Source: Lysobacter sp.
GTDB lineage: Bacteria; Pseudomonadota; Gammaproteobacteria; Xanthomonadales; Xanthomonadaceae
DNA length: 64,000 nucleotides
NCBI GenBank assembly: GCA_011526085.1
Contig: WYBC01000038.1
Span: 62,001-126,000 of the forward strand
Direction: 5' to 3'
A model generated the notes under the pieces. It searched no databases and was not told the origin of the DNA. It saw nothing but the letters and a program-made list of their open reading frames with translations. Numbering within the stretch: the stretch's first letter is position 1; each line of letters begins with the position of its first letter. The translations under genes and the position numbers were made by a program. Below, piece by piece: positions 25,087 to 34,987 of this stretch.

Positions 25087-26421
25087 TCAGCCGGTCTTGC
25101 TTTGCGCGCGTTCGTCTTCGGCGCGCTTGAGCGCATCCAGCGCGGCGCCCGCTTCCGCTGTCTGCGCTGCGATCGAGGCCACGGCGGCCGACAGCGCAGC
25201 GCCGCCTTCCTGCCTGAAGCGCGCGACCCAGGCGCCGGCGTCCTTCGGGTTCTCGAAGCCGATGCTCTGCAACAGCACGACGTCGCCGTCGGCCAGCTTG
25301 AAATAGAACTTCCCGTCCTTTTCGCGATACTGCTTCAGCTGCGGCAGCGCGGCGGCTTTTTCCTTCTCCACCTTAGGCGCATCGCCGGCCTTCGACAGAT
25401 CGCGCAGTCCCACCGCTTCGCGCAGCGTGCGCAGCAGCGGGGTGGCGTGGCGTTCGCGCAGCGCGACGGCGTTGTCGCGCAGTTGTTCCTCGATGATCGC
25501 GGGTTTCGCCATCAGATCGTTGTAGCGTTCGCGCAGCGGCGCGACTTCCCGGTCGATGCGGTCGAACAGCGTCTGCTTCGCATCGCCCCAGCCGATGCCG
25601 TCGGCGAAAGCGGCGCGCATCGCCGCGGTTTCCTCGGCGCTCGCGAACGCCTGATAGAGCTGGAACAGCGCCGATCCTTCGGTGTCCTTCGCTTCGCCGG
25701 GTGCGCGCGAATCGGTGACGATCGAGAAGATCAGCTTCTTCAGCTGCTCGCGCGGGGCGAACAGCGGGATGGTGTTGTCGTAGCTCTTCGACATCTTGCG
25801 GCCGTCGAGGCCGGGCAGGGTGGCGACGTGTTCCTCGATCGCCGCTTCCGGCAGCGTGAAGAAGGTCTTGCCGACCGGTTCGCCGTACAGATGGTTGAAG
25901 CGCTGCGCGAAATCGCGCGCCATCTCGATGTGCTGGATCTGGTCGCGGCCCACCGGCACCTTGTGCGCGTTGAAGATCAGGATGTCCGCGGCCATCAGCA
26001 CCGGATACATGAACAGGCCGGCGGTGATCGCGTTGTCGTCGTCCTCGCCTTCCGCGCGGTTGCGGTCGACCGCGGCCTTGTAGGCGTGCGCGCGGTTGAG
26101 GATGCCCTTGCCGGCCACGCAGGTCAGGAACCAGGTCAGTTCGGTGGTTTCGACGACATCGCTCTGGCGGTAGAACCACACGCGGTCGTGGTCCGGCTGC
26201 AGGCCGCAGGCCAGCCAGCTCGCGGCGATCTCCAGCGTCGAACGCTGCACCTTGGCCGGATCCTGCACCTTGATCAGCGCATGGAGGTCGGCCAGGAAAT
26301 AGAAATTCTGCACGTCGGGGCTGCGGCTGGCGGCCACCGCCGGGCGGATCGCGCCGACGTAGTTGCCCAGGTGCGGCGTGCCCGAGGTGGTGATGCCGGT
26401 GAGGATGCGCGTGGAGGTCAT
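25087..26421 (-). CDS. trpS: Tryptophan-tRNA ligase with C-terminal extension
   Basis: Charges tRNA-Trp in the cytoplasm. The class I signatures are present: HIGH-like GTPHLGN near residue 15 and KMSKS in DGRKMSKSYDN. Other family blocks are seen, such as GILNRAHAYK and ILIFNAHKVPVGRDQ. At 444 aa it is about 110 residues longer than E. coli TrpS; the tail (KLADGDVVLLQSIGF, then an Ala-rich helix) is shared, as I recall, by Xanthomonad TrpS proteins. The ATG at 26421 is chosen because the family motif follows. An upstream in-frame start at 26511 gives no homologous extension. Confidence 0.94.
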   Translation of the reverse strand: MTSTRILTGITTSGTPHLGNYVGAIRPAVAASRSPDVQNFYFLADLHALIKVQDPAKVQRSTLEIAASWLACGLQPDHDRVWFYRQSDVVETTELTWFLTCVAGKGILNRAHAYKAAVDRNRAEGEDDDNAITAGLFMYPVLMAADILIFNAHKVPVGRDQIQHIEMARDFAQRFNHLYGEPVGKTFFTLPEAAIEEHVATLPGLDGRKMSKSYDNTIPLFAPREQLKKLIFSIVTDSRAPGEAKDTEGSALFQLYQAFASAEETAAMRAAFADGIGWGDAKQTLFDRIDREVAPLRERYNDLMAKPAIIEEQLRDNAVALRERHATPLLRTLREAVGLRDLSKAGDAPKVEKEKAAALPQLKQYREKDGKFYFKLADGDVVLLQSIGFENPKDAGAWVARFRQEGGAALSAAVASIAAQTAEAGAALDALKRAEDERAQSKTG

Positions 26422-26577
26422 GGGGGCGGCGGAATCGGGTCGGCAGCGGAAGCGGCCGGTCAGTTTACCCGCGGCTGAATGCAAGCGTCCCGTTCGCCGC
26501 TGCGGCTGCAACCCCGTTCATCGGGCCTGCGCGTTCATGGGGGTGTCCGAACCGGACATCCCACACGGAGCCCCGTC

Positions 26578-27411
26578 ATGTTGCGCCCCACCGCCCTGCT
26601 GCTCGCCGCCCTCGTTTCCGCCACCGCCTGCGCGCCGCTGTCGGCGCAGCCGCTGGTCGATGTGGACATCGTCGACCGCGATACCGGCGAATGGCTGCCC
26701 GAATACCGCCATCGCGGCCGCGACTGGGTGCCGGGCACCCCGGGCCACCGCTACGGCGTGCGCTTGACCAACACCACCGGCGAGCGCGTGCTCGTGGTGC
26801 TGTCGGTGGACGGCGTGAACGCCATCAGCGGCGAAACCGCCGCCGCCAACCAGACCGGCTACGTGCTGGGCCCATGGCAGAGCACCGAGATCACCGGCTG
26901 GCGCAAATCGTGGCAGGACGTCGCCCAGTTCTATTTCACCGACCTGCCCGACAGCTATGCCGCGCGCACCGGCCGCCCCGACAACGTCGGCGTGATCGGC
27001 GTGGCGGTCTTCCGCGAACGCGCCCAGCCGCAGCCGTACTACGCGCCGCCGGTCGCCCGCGACAACGAATACGACGACCGTTATCGCGGTCGCAACGAAA
27101 GCAAATCGGCGCCCGCCGCCGCGCCGCAGGCCTCGCGTCGCGCCGCCGAAGCCGCCGATTCGGCCAGCGGCGTCGGCCAGAGCATCGGCACCGGCCACGG
27201 CCAGCGCGAATGGGCGCCGGTCAGCCGCACCGATTTCGTCCGCGCCTCGCGCACCCCGGCACAGGTGGTGCAGCTCCGCTACGACGACATTCCGAACCTG
27301 GTCGCGATGGGCGTGATGCCGCGCCCCTACCGTTACGACGACGGCTATCGTCGCGGCCAGCCGCAGGCCTTCCCGAACGGCTTCGCCGCCGATCCCCCGG
27401 GCCGCTGGTAA
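26578..27411 (+). CDS. Exported protein of unknown function (277 aa)
   Basis: The N-terminal signal contains SATACAPLSAQ, so it may be a lipoprotein or a cleaved export. Residues 25-150 look like a beta-rich domain (HRYGVRLTNTTGERVLVVLSVDGVNA, YVLGPWQSTEITGWRKS), and the rest is Pro/Ala/Arg-rich and probably disordered. No known family. It is divergent from trpS and ends at a strong hairpin (27433-27460), so it is likely a single-gene transcript. Confidence 0.65.
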   Translation: MLRPTALLLAALVSATACAPLSAQPLVDVDIVDRDTGEWLPEYRHRGRDWVPGTPGHRYGVRLTNTTGERVLVVLSVDGVNAISGETAAANQTGYVLGPWQSTEITGWRKSWQDVAQFYFTDLPDSYAARTGRPDNVGVIGVAVFRERAQPQPYYAPPVARDNEYDDRYRGRNESKSAPAAAPQASRRAAEAADSASGVGQSIGTGHGQREWAPVSRTDFVRASRTPAQVVQLRYDDIPNLVAMGVMPRPYRYDDGYRRGQPQAFPNGFAADPPGRW

Positions 27412-27432
27412 ATCTTCCACGGGACGCACGAC

Positions 27433-27460
27433 GGGCCGGCATCGCCGGCCCGTTTCGTTT
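27433..27460 (+). terminator. Intrinsic terminator
   Basis: GGGCCGGC-ATC-GCCGGCCC, an 8-bp perfect stem, is followed by GTTTCGTTT. It sits 22 bases after the preceding gene's stop. Confidence 0.75.
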
Positions 27461-27528
27461 GCGTCGCGACCCGCGCCCGCCCGCGTCGTTTATCCTCATC
27501 GCGAGCCGAAACGCAGGGGGATGCGTCG

Positions 27529-29478
27529 ATGATCCGAGGTCTGTTCCGCGCAGGGAGCTGTGCGCTGCTGTTGTGGGCAGGCGCGCTGTCCGCCGCCGAA
27601 CCGGCACCCCAGGCGTCCGCACCCGTAGCCTCCGTCGATCTGGCGCCGTTCCTGCGCAAGGACGCGTATCTGCAGATCAAGATCTCGCCCACCGGCGAAT
27701 ACTATGCGGCGACGGTACCGCTGGAGGACCGCACCATCCTGGTGGTCATCCGCCGCGCCGACAAGAAGCCCATCGCCAAGATCGAAGACAAGGAAGACAC
27801 CGTCGTTGCCGATTTCTGGTGGGTCAACGACCATCGCGTGATGGCCGGCATGGCCAGGAAATACGGCCGCAACGATGTCCCGTCGCCAACGGGCGAGCTG
27901 GTCGCGATCGATGCCGACGGTTCGCGTTCCACATGGTTGACCGGGCCGACCGATTACAGCTTCGCGCTGCTGCACGATACCTTGCGTGCGGACCCCGACA
28001 ACGTGTTGATCACGGTCGTGCCCTATGGCGCGCAGACCGAGACATCGCTCGAACGGATGAACGTCTACTCCGGGGTGCGCGCTCCGGTGTCCGCGGCGCC
28101 GGTCAACAATGCCGTGTTCACCAGCGACCACCAGGGCCATGCGCGTTTCGCGCGCGGCGGCGGCAAGGACAATCTCAGCAAGCTGTACTACCGCGATGCC
28201 GGCAACAAGCCGTGGCGCCTGATCAACGACGAGTCCGTCAGCGGCGTGCGGGAGATCGCGATGGGATTTTCGCCGGATGGCAGGATCGCGTACCTGCAGG
28301 TGGAGCAGGCACGCGGGCCGGATGTCGTCATGGCGATGGACACCGCGACCGGCGCGCGCACCGAGCTGCTGCGCGATCCCGTCGCCGATCCCCATGCGCT
28401 GCTGGAGGCTGTCGATGGCGACGCGCCGGTTGGTGCGCTGTACGTGCATGGCACCAGCAGCACCCGATTCTTCGATCCGGCGGAGCCGACCGCGAAATAT
28501 TACCGCCAGCTGGAGAAGGCGTTCCCGGGGCATACCGTCCTGCTGACATCGGCCACCGACGACGGCAGGCTGCTGCTGTTCGCGGTATGGAGCGACCGCA
28601 ACCCGGGCGATTTCTATCTCTACGACACCGTCGCGAAGAAGGTCGATCCGGTGTTCAGCCGGCGTCTCTGGTTCGATCCCGACAAGCGTCCGCCCACGCG
28701 CAGCGTGGAGATTCCGGCGCGCGACGGTCTGATGTTGCATGGGTACCTGACGCTGCCGCTGTCGAGCCCCCGGGATGCGGGTTTGCCGCTGGTCGTGCTG
28801 CCGCACGGCGGTCCGTTCGGCGAGTTCGACACCCCGTGGTTCGACGACGACGCACAATTGCTGGCCGAAGCCGGCTATGCGGTGCTGCGCGTGAACTATC
28901 GGGGATCCGGCAACTACGGTCGCGCATTCCTGCATGCCGGCGCCCGCGAATGGGGCGGCAGGATGCAGCAGGATCTCACCGACGCCACGCGCTGGGCCGT
29001 CGCGCAGAAGATCGCGGATCCGGCGCGCGTCTGCATCTACGGCGCCAGCTATGGCGGTTACGCCGCGTTGATGGGCGCCGCCAGCGAGCCCGACCTGTAC
29101 CGTTGTGCGGTGGGCTATGTCGGCGTGTACGACCTGGAAAAGTTGCATCGCGACGTATCGAAGCGCGGTGGCGGTGCGGGCAACTGGGCCGACCAGTGGA
29201 TCGGTCCGCGCGATGGGCTGGCCGCCGTGTCGCCCACCGCCCTGGCCGACCGGATCAGGGTCCCGGTGTTCCTCGCCGCGGGCGGCAAGGACCGGCAGGC
29301 GCCGATCGAGCACACCGAACGCATGGAGAAGGCGCTGAAGAACGCCGGCGTGCCGGTGGAAACCCTGTACTACCCGTACGAAGGCCACGGTTTCTACACC
29401 GAGGAGCACCGGCGCGAGTACTACACGAGGCTGCTCGCGTTCCTCTCGCGCCACCTCGGTGGCGCGACGGCGAAATAA
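27529..29478 (+). CDS. S9 prolyl-oligopeptidase family serine peptidase
   Basis: A 649-aa secreted or periplasmic peptidase with a signal peptide (MIRGLFRAGSCALLLWAG...AAE). The N-terminal half is a beta-propeller with Ser/Asp-rich blades that gates the active site. The C-terminal alpha/beta-hydrolase has the nucleophile GASYGGY, the Asp in AAGGKDRQAP, and His in YPYEGHGFY. This matches acylaminoacyl-peptidase-like S9 enzymes. It is alone in its orientation; a convergent gene follows. Confidence 0.85.
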   Translation: MIRGLFRAGSCALLLWAGALSAAEPAPQASAPVASVDLAPFLRKDAYLQIKISPTGEYYAATVPLEDRTILVVIRRADKKPIAKIEDKEDTVVADFWWVNDHRVMAGMARKYGRNDVPSPTGELVAIDADGSRSTWLTGPTDYSFALLHDTLRADPDNVLITVVPYGAQTETSLERMNVYSGVRAPVSAAPVNNAVFTSDHQGHARFARGGGKDNLSKLYYRDAGNKPWRLINDESVSGVREIAMGFSPDGRIAYLQVEQARGPDVVMAMDTATGARTELLRDPVADPHALLEAVDGDAPVGALYVHGTSSTRFFDPAEPTAKYYRQLEKAFPGHTVLLTSATDDGRLLLFAVWSDRNPGDFYLYDTVAKKVDPVFSRRLWFDPDKRPPTRSVEIPARDGLMLHGYLTLPLSSPRDAGLPLVVLPHGGPFGEFDTPWFDDDAQLLAEAGYAVLRVNYRGSGNYGRAFLHAGAREWGGRMQQDLTDATRWAVAQKIADPARVCIYGASYGGYAALMGAASEPDLYRCAVGYVGVYDLEKLHRDVSKRGGGAGNWADQWIGPRDGLAAVSPTALADRIRVPVFLAAGGKDRQAPIEHTERMEKALKNAGVPVETLYYPYEGHGFYTEEHRREYYTRLLAFLSRHLGGATAK

Positions 29479-29479
29479 G

Positions 29480-29505
29480 CCGGATCGATTGGCGGATCGA
29501 TCCGG
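29480..29505 (+). terminator. Hairpin between convergent genes
   Basis: CCGGATCGAT, a 6-base loop, ATCGATCCGG: a perfect 10-bp stem without a T-run, located between the S9 peptidase stop and the DUF3297 gene's stop. Confidence 0.5.
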
Positions 29506-29511
29506 AGCGGA

Positions 29512-29754
29512 TCACTCCGCGCCGCGCAGATACGGCTCGACCGTGCCCTTGACCTTCATCGTCATCGGCTGGCCGCGGCGGTCGAGCGCCTTGCCGGCGA
29601 TGACGCGGACCCAGCCTTCGCTGACGCAGTATTCCTCGACATTGGTGCGCTCGACGCCGTTGAAGCGGATGCCGATGCCGCGTTCCAGCAGGGCTGCATC
29701 GTAGAACGGGCTGCGCGGATCGTTGGAGAGGCGGTCGGGAAGCGTGTCGGTCAT
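29512..29754 (-). CDS. DUF3297 family protein (80 aa)
   Basis: A short protein matching the DUF3297 pattern, with NDPRSPFYDAALLERGIGIRFNG, then VEEYCVSEGWVRV and GTVEPY near the end. Family members carry this exact start; their role is unknown. The ATG at 29754 is preferred to an upstream TTG. No signal peptide. Confidence 0.75.
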   Translation of the reverse strand: MTDTLPDRLSNDPRSPFYDAALLERGIGIRFNGVERTNVEEYCVSEGWVRVIAGKALDRRGQPMTMKVKGTVEPYLRGAE

Positions 29755-29832
29755 GGCGGGCAACGGGCGAGGTGCGGAAGGCGCATAGGATACCCCGGGC
29801 CGCGCGGCATGGCCGCCGCGCCCGGCCGCGCC

Positions 29833-30288
29833 TCAGAACGCGGTCTCGCCGCGCGCCAGCGGGTCGGGCAGGGTCTCGCCGTCGCCCACGAAACCCAGCG
29901 ACACCGAATTCAGGCAATAGCGGAGGCCGGTCGGTCGCGGGCCGTCGGGAAAGACGTGGCCGAGGTGCGACTCGCAGCGCGCGCAGACGATCTCGATCCG
30001 GACCATGCCGTGGCTGGTGTCGCGGATGTTCTTCACGTGTTCGGCGGCGAAGGGCGCGAAGAAACTCGGCCAGCCGGTGCCGGAATCGAATTTCGTGCTG
30101 GAGCGGAACAGCGGCAGGCCGCAGAAACGGCAGACGTAGGCGCCCTCGCGCTTGTTGTCGAGGAACACGCCGCAGAACGGCGCTTCGGTGCCGTGCGACA
30201 GCAGCACGCGGCGCTCCTCGGGCGAGAGCGCGGCGGCGAGCGCGACGCGCTGGTCGGCGGTGGGCGGGGTCAGGTCGAAATCGGGCAT
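29833..30288 (-). CDS. msrB: Peptide methionine-R-sulfoxide reductase
   Basis: Reduces methionine-R-sulfoxide in oxidised proteins. Two zinc-binding CxxC pairs (Cys53/Cys56 and Cys102/Cys105) flank the fold; the catalytic Cys125 is in RYCLNSVSL. The [10 protein letters not shown] and [10 protein letters not shown] blocks are family hallmarks. At 151 aa, normal length, no signal. It is near the DUF4031 gene but separated by 36 bases. Confidence 0.94.
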   Translation of the reverse strand: MPDFDLTPPTADQRVALAAALSPEERRVLLSHGTEAPFCGVFLDNKREGAYVCRFCGLPLFRSSTKFDSGTGWPSFFAPFAAEHVKNIRDTSHGMVRIEIVCARCESHLGHVFPDGPRPTGLRYCLNSVSLGFVGDGETLPDPLARGETAF

Positions 30289-30324
30289 GCGGGGCTCCGG
30301 GCGGAAGGCGGGGACTGGTCGATG

Positions 30325-30630
30325 TCAGGAGGCGTCATCGGCGCCACCGGTTGCGTGGCCGCTCCATTGCCGCCGCGCGTTGGCGATGATCGCGCGCATC
30401 CGGGTGCGGTCATCGTGCCGCGACACCGGGGTCGCGCCCAGCGTCAGCGCGCGTTCGCGCAGGGCGCTGTCGATGTCGTAGTGCGCGCCGCTGCGCTTGT
30501 CCTGGAAGGCGCGACGCGGAATGCCCAGGCGCGCGGCGAAGGCGTGCAGTTCGTCCAGTTCGTCGGCCATGAGATGCGCCCAGCGCCGGCCGCGCCAGCG
30601 GAACACAGCGTTGTCGACGTAAACGGCCAT
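30325..30630 (-). CDS. DUF4031 domain protein (101 aa)
   Basis: MAVYVDNAVFRWRGRRWAHL and the following GIPRRAFQDKRSGAHYDIDSALRERAL match the DUF4031 pattern, in which VYVD and HYD are conserved. Function unknown. It is divergent from the ABC exporter gene, the two starts being about 120 bp apart. Confidence 0.7.
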   Translation of the reverse strand: MAVYVDNAVFRWRGRRWAHLMADELDELHAFAARLGIPRRAFQDKRSGAHYDIDSALRERALTLGATPVSRHDDRTRMRAIIANARRQWSGHATGGADDAS

Positions 30631-30752
30631 GGCGACAGTGAACCACGCCCGCGGCCCATCCGGCAAAGCGCGACGCTTTCCTGCGTCCTGACATGGGCTG
30701 CCGGCGAGGCCATCAGCTTTGATTCCCGGTCGCCCGCCCTCATGATGACGCG

Positions 30753-32609
30753 ATGACCACGCCCCCCGTCGCACCGCAGACCGCCGAACAGACTTCGCCG
30801 CTGGTCGTCGCCCAATCCGCCACCGCCCGCGGCGAATGGCAGATCCTGCGCGAACTCACCCCGTACCTGCGCCCGTTCATGGGCCGGATCCTGTTCGCGC
30901 TGGGCCTGGTCGTCGCCGGGAAACTGGCGGGTCTCGCGGTGCCGATGGTGCTCAAGAAACTGGTCGATGCGCTGGGCATGGAACGGGCGTCGGTGGCCCT
31001 GGTCATGCCGGTGGGGCTGCTGCTCGCCTACGGCGCGTCGCGCGTGGGCATGACCCTGTTCACCGAGGTGCGGCAGATCGTGTTCGCGCGGGTGATGGCG
31101 CGGGTGTCGCGGCGGGTGACGCTGCAGGTCTTCCGCCATCTGCACGCGCTGTCGCTGCGGTTCCACCTGGCGCGCCGCACAGGCGGTGTCGCCCGCGACG
31201 TCGAACGCGGCGGCACCGCGATCGCCGATCTGCTGGACTGGATGATCTACACCATCCTGCCGACCCTGTTCGAGATCGTGCTGGTCACCGGCGTGCTGGT
31301 GTGGATGTACGACTGGGGATTCGCGGCGATCGTGCTGGCGACGCTGGTCGCCTACATGGTCTTCACCTTCATGATCACCGAATGGCGCACGCGCTACTAC
31401 CGCGCCGCGGTCGAGGCCGATACCCGCGCCAACGAGCGCGCGGTGGACTCGCTGCTGAACTACGAGACGGTGAAGTACTTCGGCAACGAAGAACACGAAG
31501 CGCGGCGTTACGACATGAGCCTGCAGCATCGCGAGGAAGCGCAGGTGATGAGCCGCAAGACCCTCGGCCTGCTCAATCTCGGCCAGGTCACGATCGTCTC
31601 GCTGGGCGTGACTGCGATGATGTGGCGCGCGGCTGCGGGCGTGGTCGACGGCACGATGACCATCGGCGGACTGGTGTTCGTCAACGCGGTGCTGCTGCAG
31701 TTGTCGGCGCCGTTGAATCTGCTCGGCATGATGTATCGCGAGGTGAAGCAGGCCTTCACCAATCTCGAACGCCTGTTCGGGCTGCTCGACGAGAATCTCG
31801 ATGTGAAGGATCGCGACGATGCGGTGCTGCTGCAGGCGCATCGCCCGCGGGTGACCTTCGAGAAGGTCCGCTTCGGTTACGACCCGCGCCGCGAGATCCT
31901 GCGCGAGATCGATTTCGAAGTGCCGGCCGGCGGCACCGTTGCGGTGGTCGGGCATTCGGGCTCGGGCAAATCCACGCTCGGCCGCCTGCTGTACCGGTTC
32001 TACGACGTGGATTCGGGACGGATCGCGATCGAAGGCGACGACGGCGCGCTGCGCGACCTGCGCGACTACACCCAGGCTTCGCTGCGCAAGGCAATCGCGA
32101 TCGTGCCGCAGGACACGGTGCTGTTCAACGACACCATCCACTACAACATCCTGTACGGCCGTCCCGATGCGAGCCGCGAGGAAGTGGAAGCCGCGGCGAA
32201 GGCCGCGCATATCCACGACGCCATCCTGCGTCTGCCGGACGGTTACGACACCGAAGTCGGCGAGCGCGGCCTGAAGCTGTCCGGCGGCGAGAAGCAGCGG
32301 GTCGCGATCGCGCGCGCGCTGCTCAAGAATCCCGCGATCCTGATCTTCGACGAAGCGACGTCGGCGCTGGACTCGAAATCCGAACAGGCGATCCAGGCCG
32401 AGCTCGATCGGATCGCCGAGGGTCGCACCACGATCGTGATCGCGCATCGACTGTCGACGGTGATGAACGCCGACGAGATCCTGGTGATGGACCAGGGCCG
32501 GATCGTCGAGCGTGGCCGCCATGCCGAACTGCTCGCGCGCGAAGGCGCCTACGCGCAAATGTGGCGGCTGCAGCAGCAGGAGCGCAACGCGGAAACGGTC
32601 GAGGCATGA
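30753..32609 (+). CDS. ATM1/HMT1-type ABC exporter (fused permease and ATPase)
   Basis: An ABCB-type half transporter, 618 aa, working as a homodimer. Six membrane helices occupy residues 40-320, and the cytoplasmic NYETVKYFGNEEHEARRYD segment is the ATM1 signature for glutathione-linked cargo. The ATPase has GHSGSGKST (Walker A), LSGGEKQR (signature), LIFDEATSALD (Walker B) and the H-loop AHRLST. The family exports Fe/S precursors or glutathione-metal conjugates; which applies here is unknown. A ~60-residue N-terminal extension precedes the first helix. Confidence 0.88.
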   Translation: MTTPPVAPQTAEQTSPLVVAQSATARGEWQILRELTPYLRPFMGRILFALGLVVAGKLAGLAVPMVLKKLVDALGMERASVALVMPVGLLLAYGASRVGMTLFTEVRQIVFARVMARVSRRVTLQVFRHLHALSLRFHLARRTGGVARDVERGGTAIADLLDWMIYTILPTLFEIVLVTGVLVWMYDWGFAAIVLATLVAYMVFTFMITEWRTRYYRAAVEADTRANERAVDSLLNYETVKYFGNEEHEARRYDMSLQHREEAQVMSRKTLGLLNLGQVTIVSLGVTAMMWRAAAGVVDGTMTIGGLVFVNAVLLQLSAPLNLLGMMYREVKQAFTNLERLFGLLDENLDVKDRDDAVLLQAHRPRVTFEKVRFGYDPRREILREIDFEVPAGGTVAVVGHSGSGKSTLGRLLYRFYDVDSGRIAIEGDDGALRDLRDYTQASLRKAIAIVPQDTVLFNDTIHYNILYGRPDASREEVEAAAKAAHIHDAILRLPDGYDTEVGERGLKLSGGEKQRVAIARALLKNPAILIFDEATSALDSKSEQAIQAELDRIAEGRTTIVIAHRLSTVMNADEILVMDQGRIVERGRHAELLAREGAYAQMWRLQQQERNAETVEA

Positions 32610-32998
32610 TCGACGGTCCAACTTGGACGGCGAACGCGTCGCTGAAGCGTTGTTGGTAGAGCGGCCTGACCAGTCATTCGACTGTTGAAAACCAGGCCGC
32701 TGCTCGCCGCAAATAAAAACAGCGGCCCGAAGGCCGCTCTACCGCAGGATCGATGCATCCGTGGCGCCGATGCCATCCATGACGATGCGTTGCGGGCTTC
32801 GGATCGTCCGGCCCGCACATTCCTGTGCGGGCGTTCGGCACAGCGCGCGGCAGTGCCGCGCAAGCGCTCGCGGCATTCGATTGTTGCGCCGATGCCATCC
32901 ATGGCGATGCGTTGCGGGCTACGGGTCGTCCGGCCCGCACATCCCTGTGCGGGCGTTCGGGGCAACTGCGCGGCAGTGCCGCGCAAGCGTGTTGCCCC
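32610..32998. other. Non-coding region with inverted and tandem repeats
   Basis: 389 bases between the convergent ABC exporter and rtcB genes. They contain a GTAG-headed inverted repeat (32656-32742) and two copies of a 122-bp tandem repeat. No gene is seen. Confidence 0.6.
32656..32742 (+). repeat. Inverted repeat of GTAGAGCGGCCT with terminator-like inner hairpin
   Basis: GTAGAGCGGCCT (32656-32667) and its exact complement (32731-32742) flank 63 bases that include AGCGGCC-CGAA-GGCCGCT. It could terminate the ABC exporter transcript and also has the GTAG foot typical of REP elements. Confidence 0.5.

Positions 32999-33000
<2 letters not shown>
32764..33000 (+). repeat. Two tandem copies of a 122-bp unit
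   Basis: The unit starts GCGCCGATGCCATCCATG at 32764 and again at 32886. Each copy contains the inverted repeat GCCCGCACAT/TGTGCGGGC and a GCGCGGCAGTGCCGCGC palindrome; copies differ by a few bases in the first 100, and the second fades before the rtcB end. Confidence 0.6.
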
Positions 33001-34216
<1,216 letters not shown>

Positions 34217-34504
34217 GGTGTTGTCCAGTGCGCGCGGTCGCGCGCGAATGTCGAAGTCGTCGTGTCGATGCGGGATGCCGTTGTGGCCGCCATCACGCAG
34301 TGGCATGGATGCAACCCGATTCGATGATGGCAATATCCGCTTCGTGCGCCGCCCGCGTCGAAGCACCACAACGCACGCGAATGCGCTGGCAGCCAGCCCT
34401 TGGCCTCGGCATGGGGATTGGTGCCGGGTGCTTCAGGGCGAAGCGGATCGAAGAGTGGAGAAATGCGAACGCGCAGATGGGGTGTTGGAATGAGAACCCG
34501 CAAA

Positions 34505-34743
34505 CGAAACACCCCCGGAGGTCGTCCGAGGGCGTTCGCGTTCCTCGGAGATCGGATCGACCGATCTCCGCGAAGGAAGATCAGCCGTGGCGGCGGTCGA
34601 AGCCGGATTTCGCCTGCTGCGTGCAGCCGATCGCATCGCGGCGGATGCGCGAAGGTTCGGAGCGGCGGTGGAGATGGAGAGCGGCGTTCATCGGGAAAAT
34701 CCGGTGGAATCTCGTGACGGTCGTGCAGCGCGTGCTGCGATCG
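34505..34743 (-). ncRNA. Candidate orphan transcript (small RNA or small-protein mRNA)
   Basis: A minus-strand unit with its own signals: promoter 34750-34778, a 36-aa ORF at 34581-34691, a 10-bp hairpin CGGAGATCGG (34546-34570), and an intrinsic terminator at 34512-34532. The predicted RNA is about 240 nt. The ORF has no clear ribosome site and is rich in Arg/His, so the transcript may act as RNA. I know of no named family it fits. Confidence 0.35.
34512..34532 (-). terminator. Intrinsic terminator of the orphan transcript
   Basis: On the minus strand CCCTCGGA-CGACC-TCCGGGGG pairs over 8 bp (one G-T) and is followed by TGTTTCGTTT. Confidence 0.5.
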
Positions 34744-34749
34744 GCGCGC

Positions 34750-34778
34750 ACATTACACCCGGCATTTTCGGATTGCAA
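34750..34778 (-). promoter_or_regulatory. Sigma70-like promoter of the orphan transcript
   Basis: On the minus strand: -35 TTGCAA, 17-base spacer, -10 TAATGT, in locally AT-rich DNA. Confidence 0.45.
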
Positions 34779-34987
34779 ACATTTTTTTCACAATCCCGCG
34801 GTGCAGGCGCGAAAGATTGCCGAAGACATTTCGAAACATGCGCGGCGCGGGCCGGCCACACACAGGCGACGCACGAAAACAGGGCGACCGGAGTCGCCCT
34901 GCAGAGCACCACGCATCGGGGGAGGCGTATCGCGGATCCGTGTCGTGAAAACTGTTCGAGAAACGGATTTGATGCGGCTCGCAGCGG

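Larger units (their letters stand above)
34217..34987. other. Intergenic region upstream of rtcB
   Basis: 771 bases. Nothing is assigned to 34217-34500. The part 34505-34778 holds an apparent minus-strand promoter, a small ORF, a hairpin and a terminator, listed separately. The rest is AT-rich and near the fasciclin gene's 3' end. Confidence 0.55.

Noticed and set aside
34217-34500. Sigma54 promoter for rtcB (as with RtcR control)
   Set aside because: A TGGCA..TGCAA string occurs near 34300 but the spacing and strand do not fit the -24/-12 layout.
34581-34691. Histidine-operon attenuator leader peptide
   Set aside because: The peptide has only a few His, no run of them, and no his genes follow.
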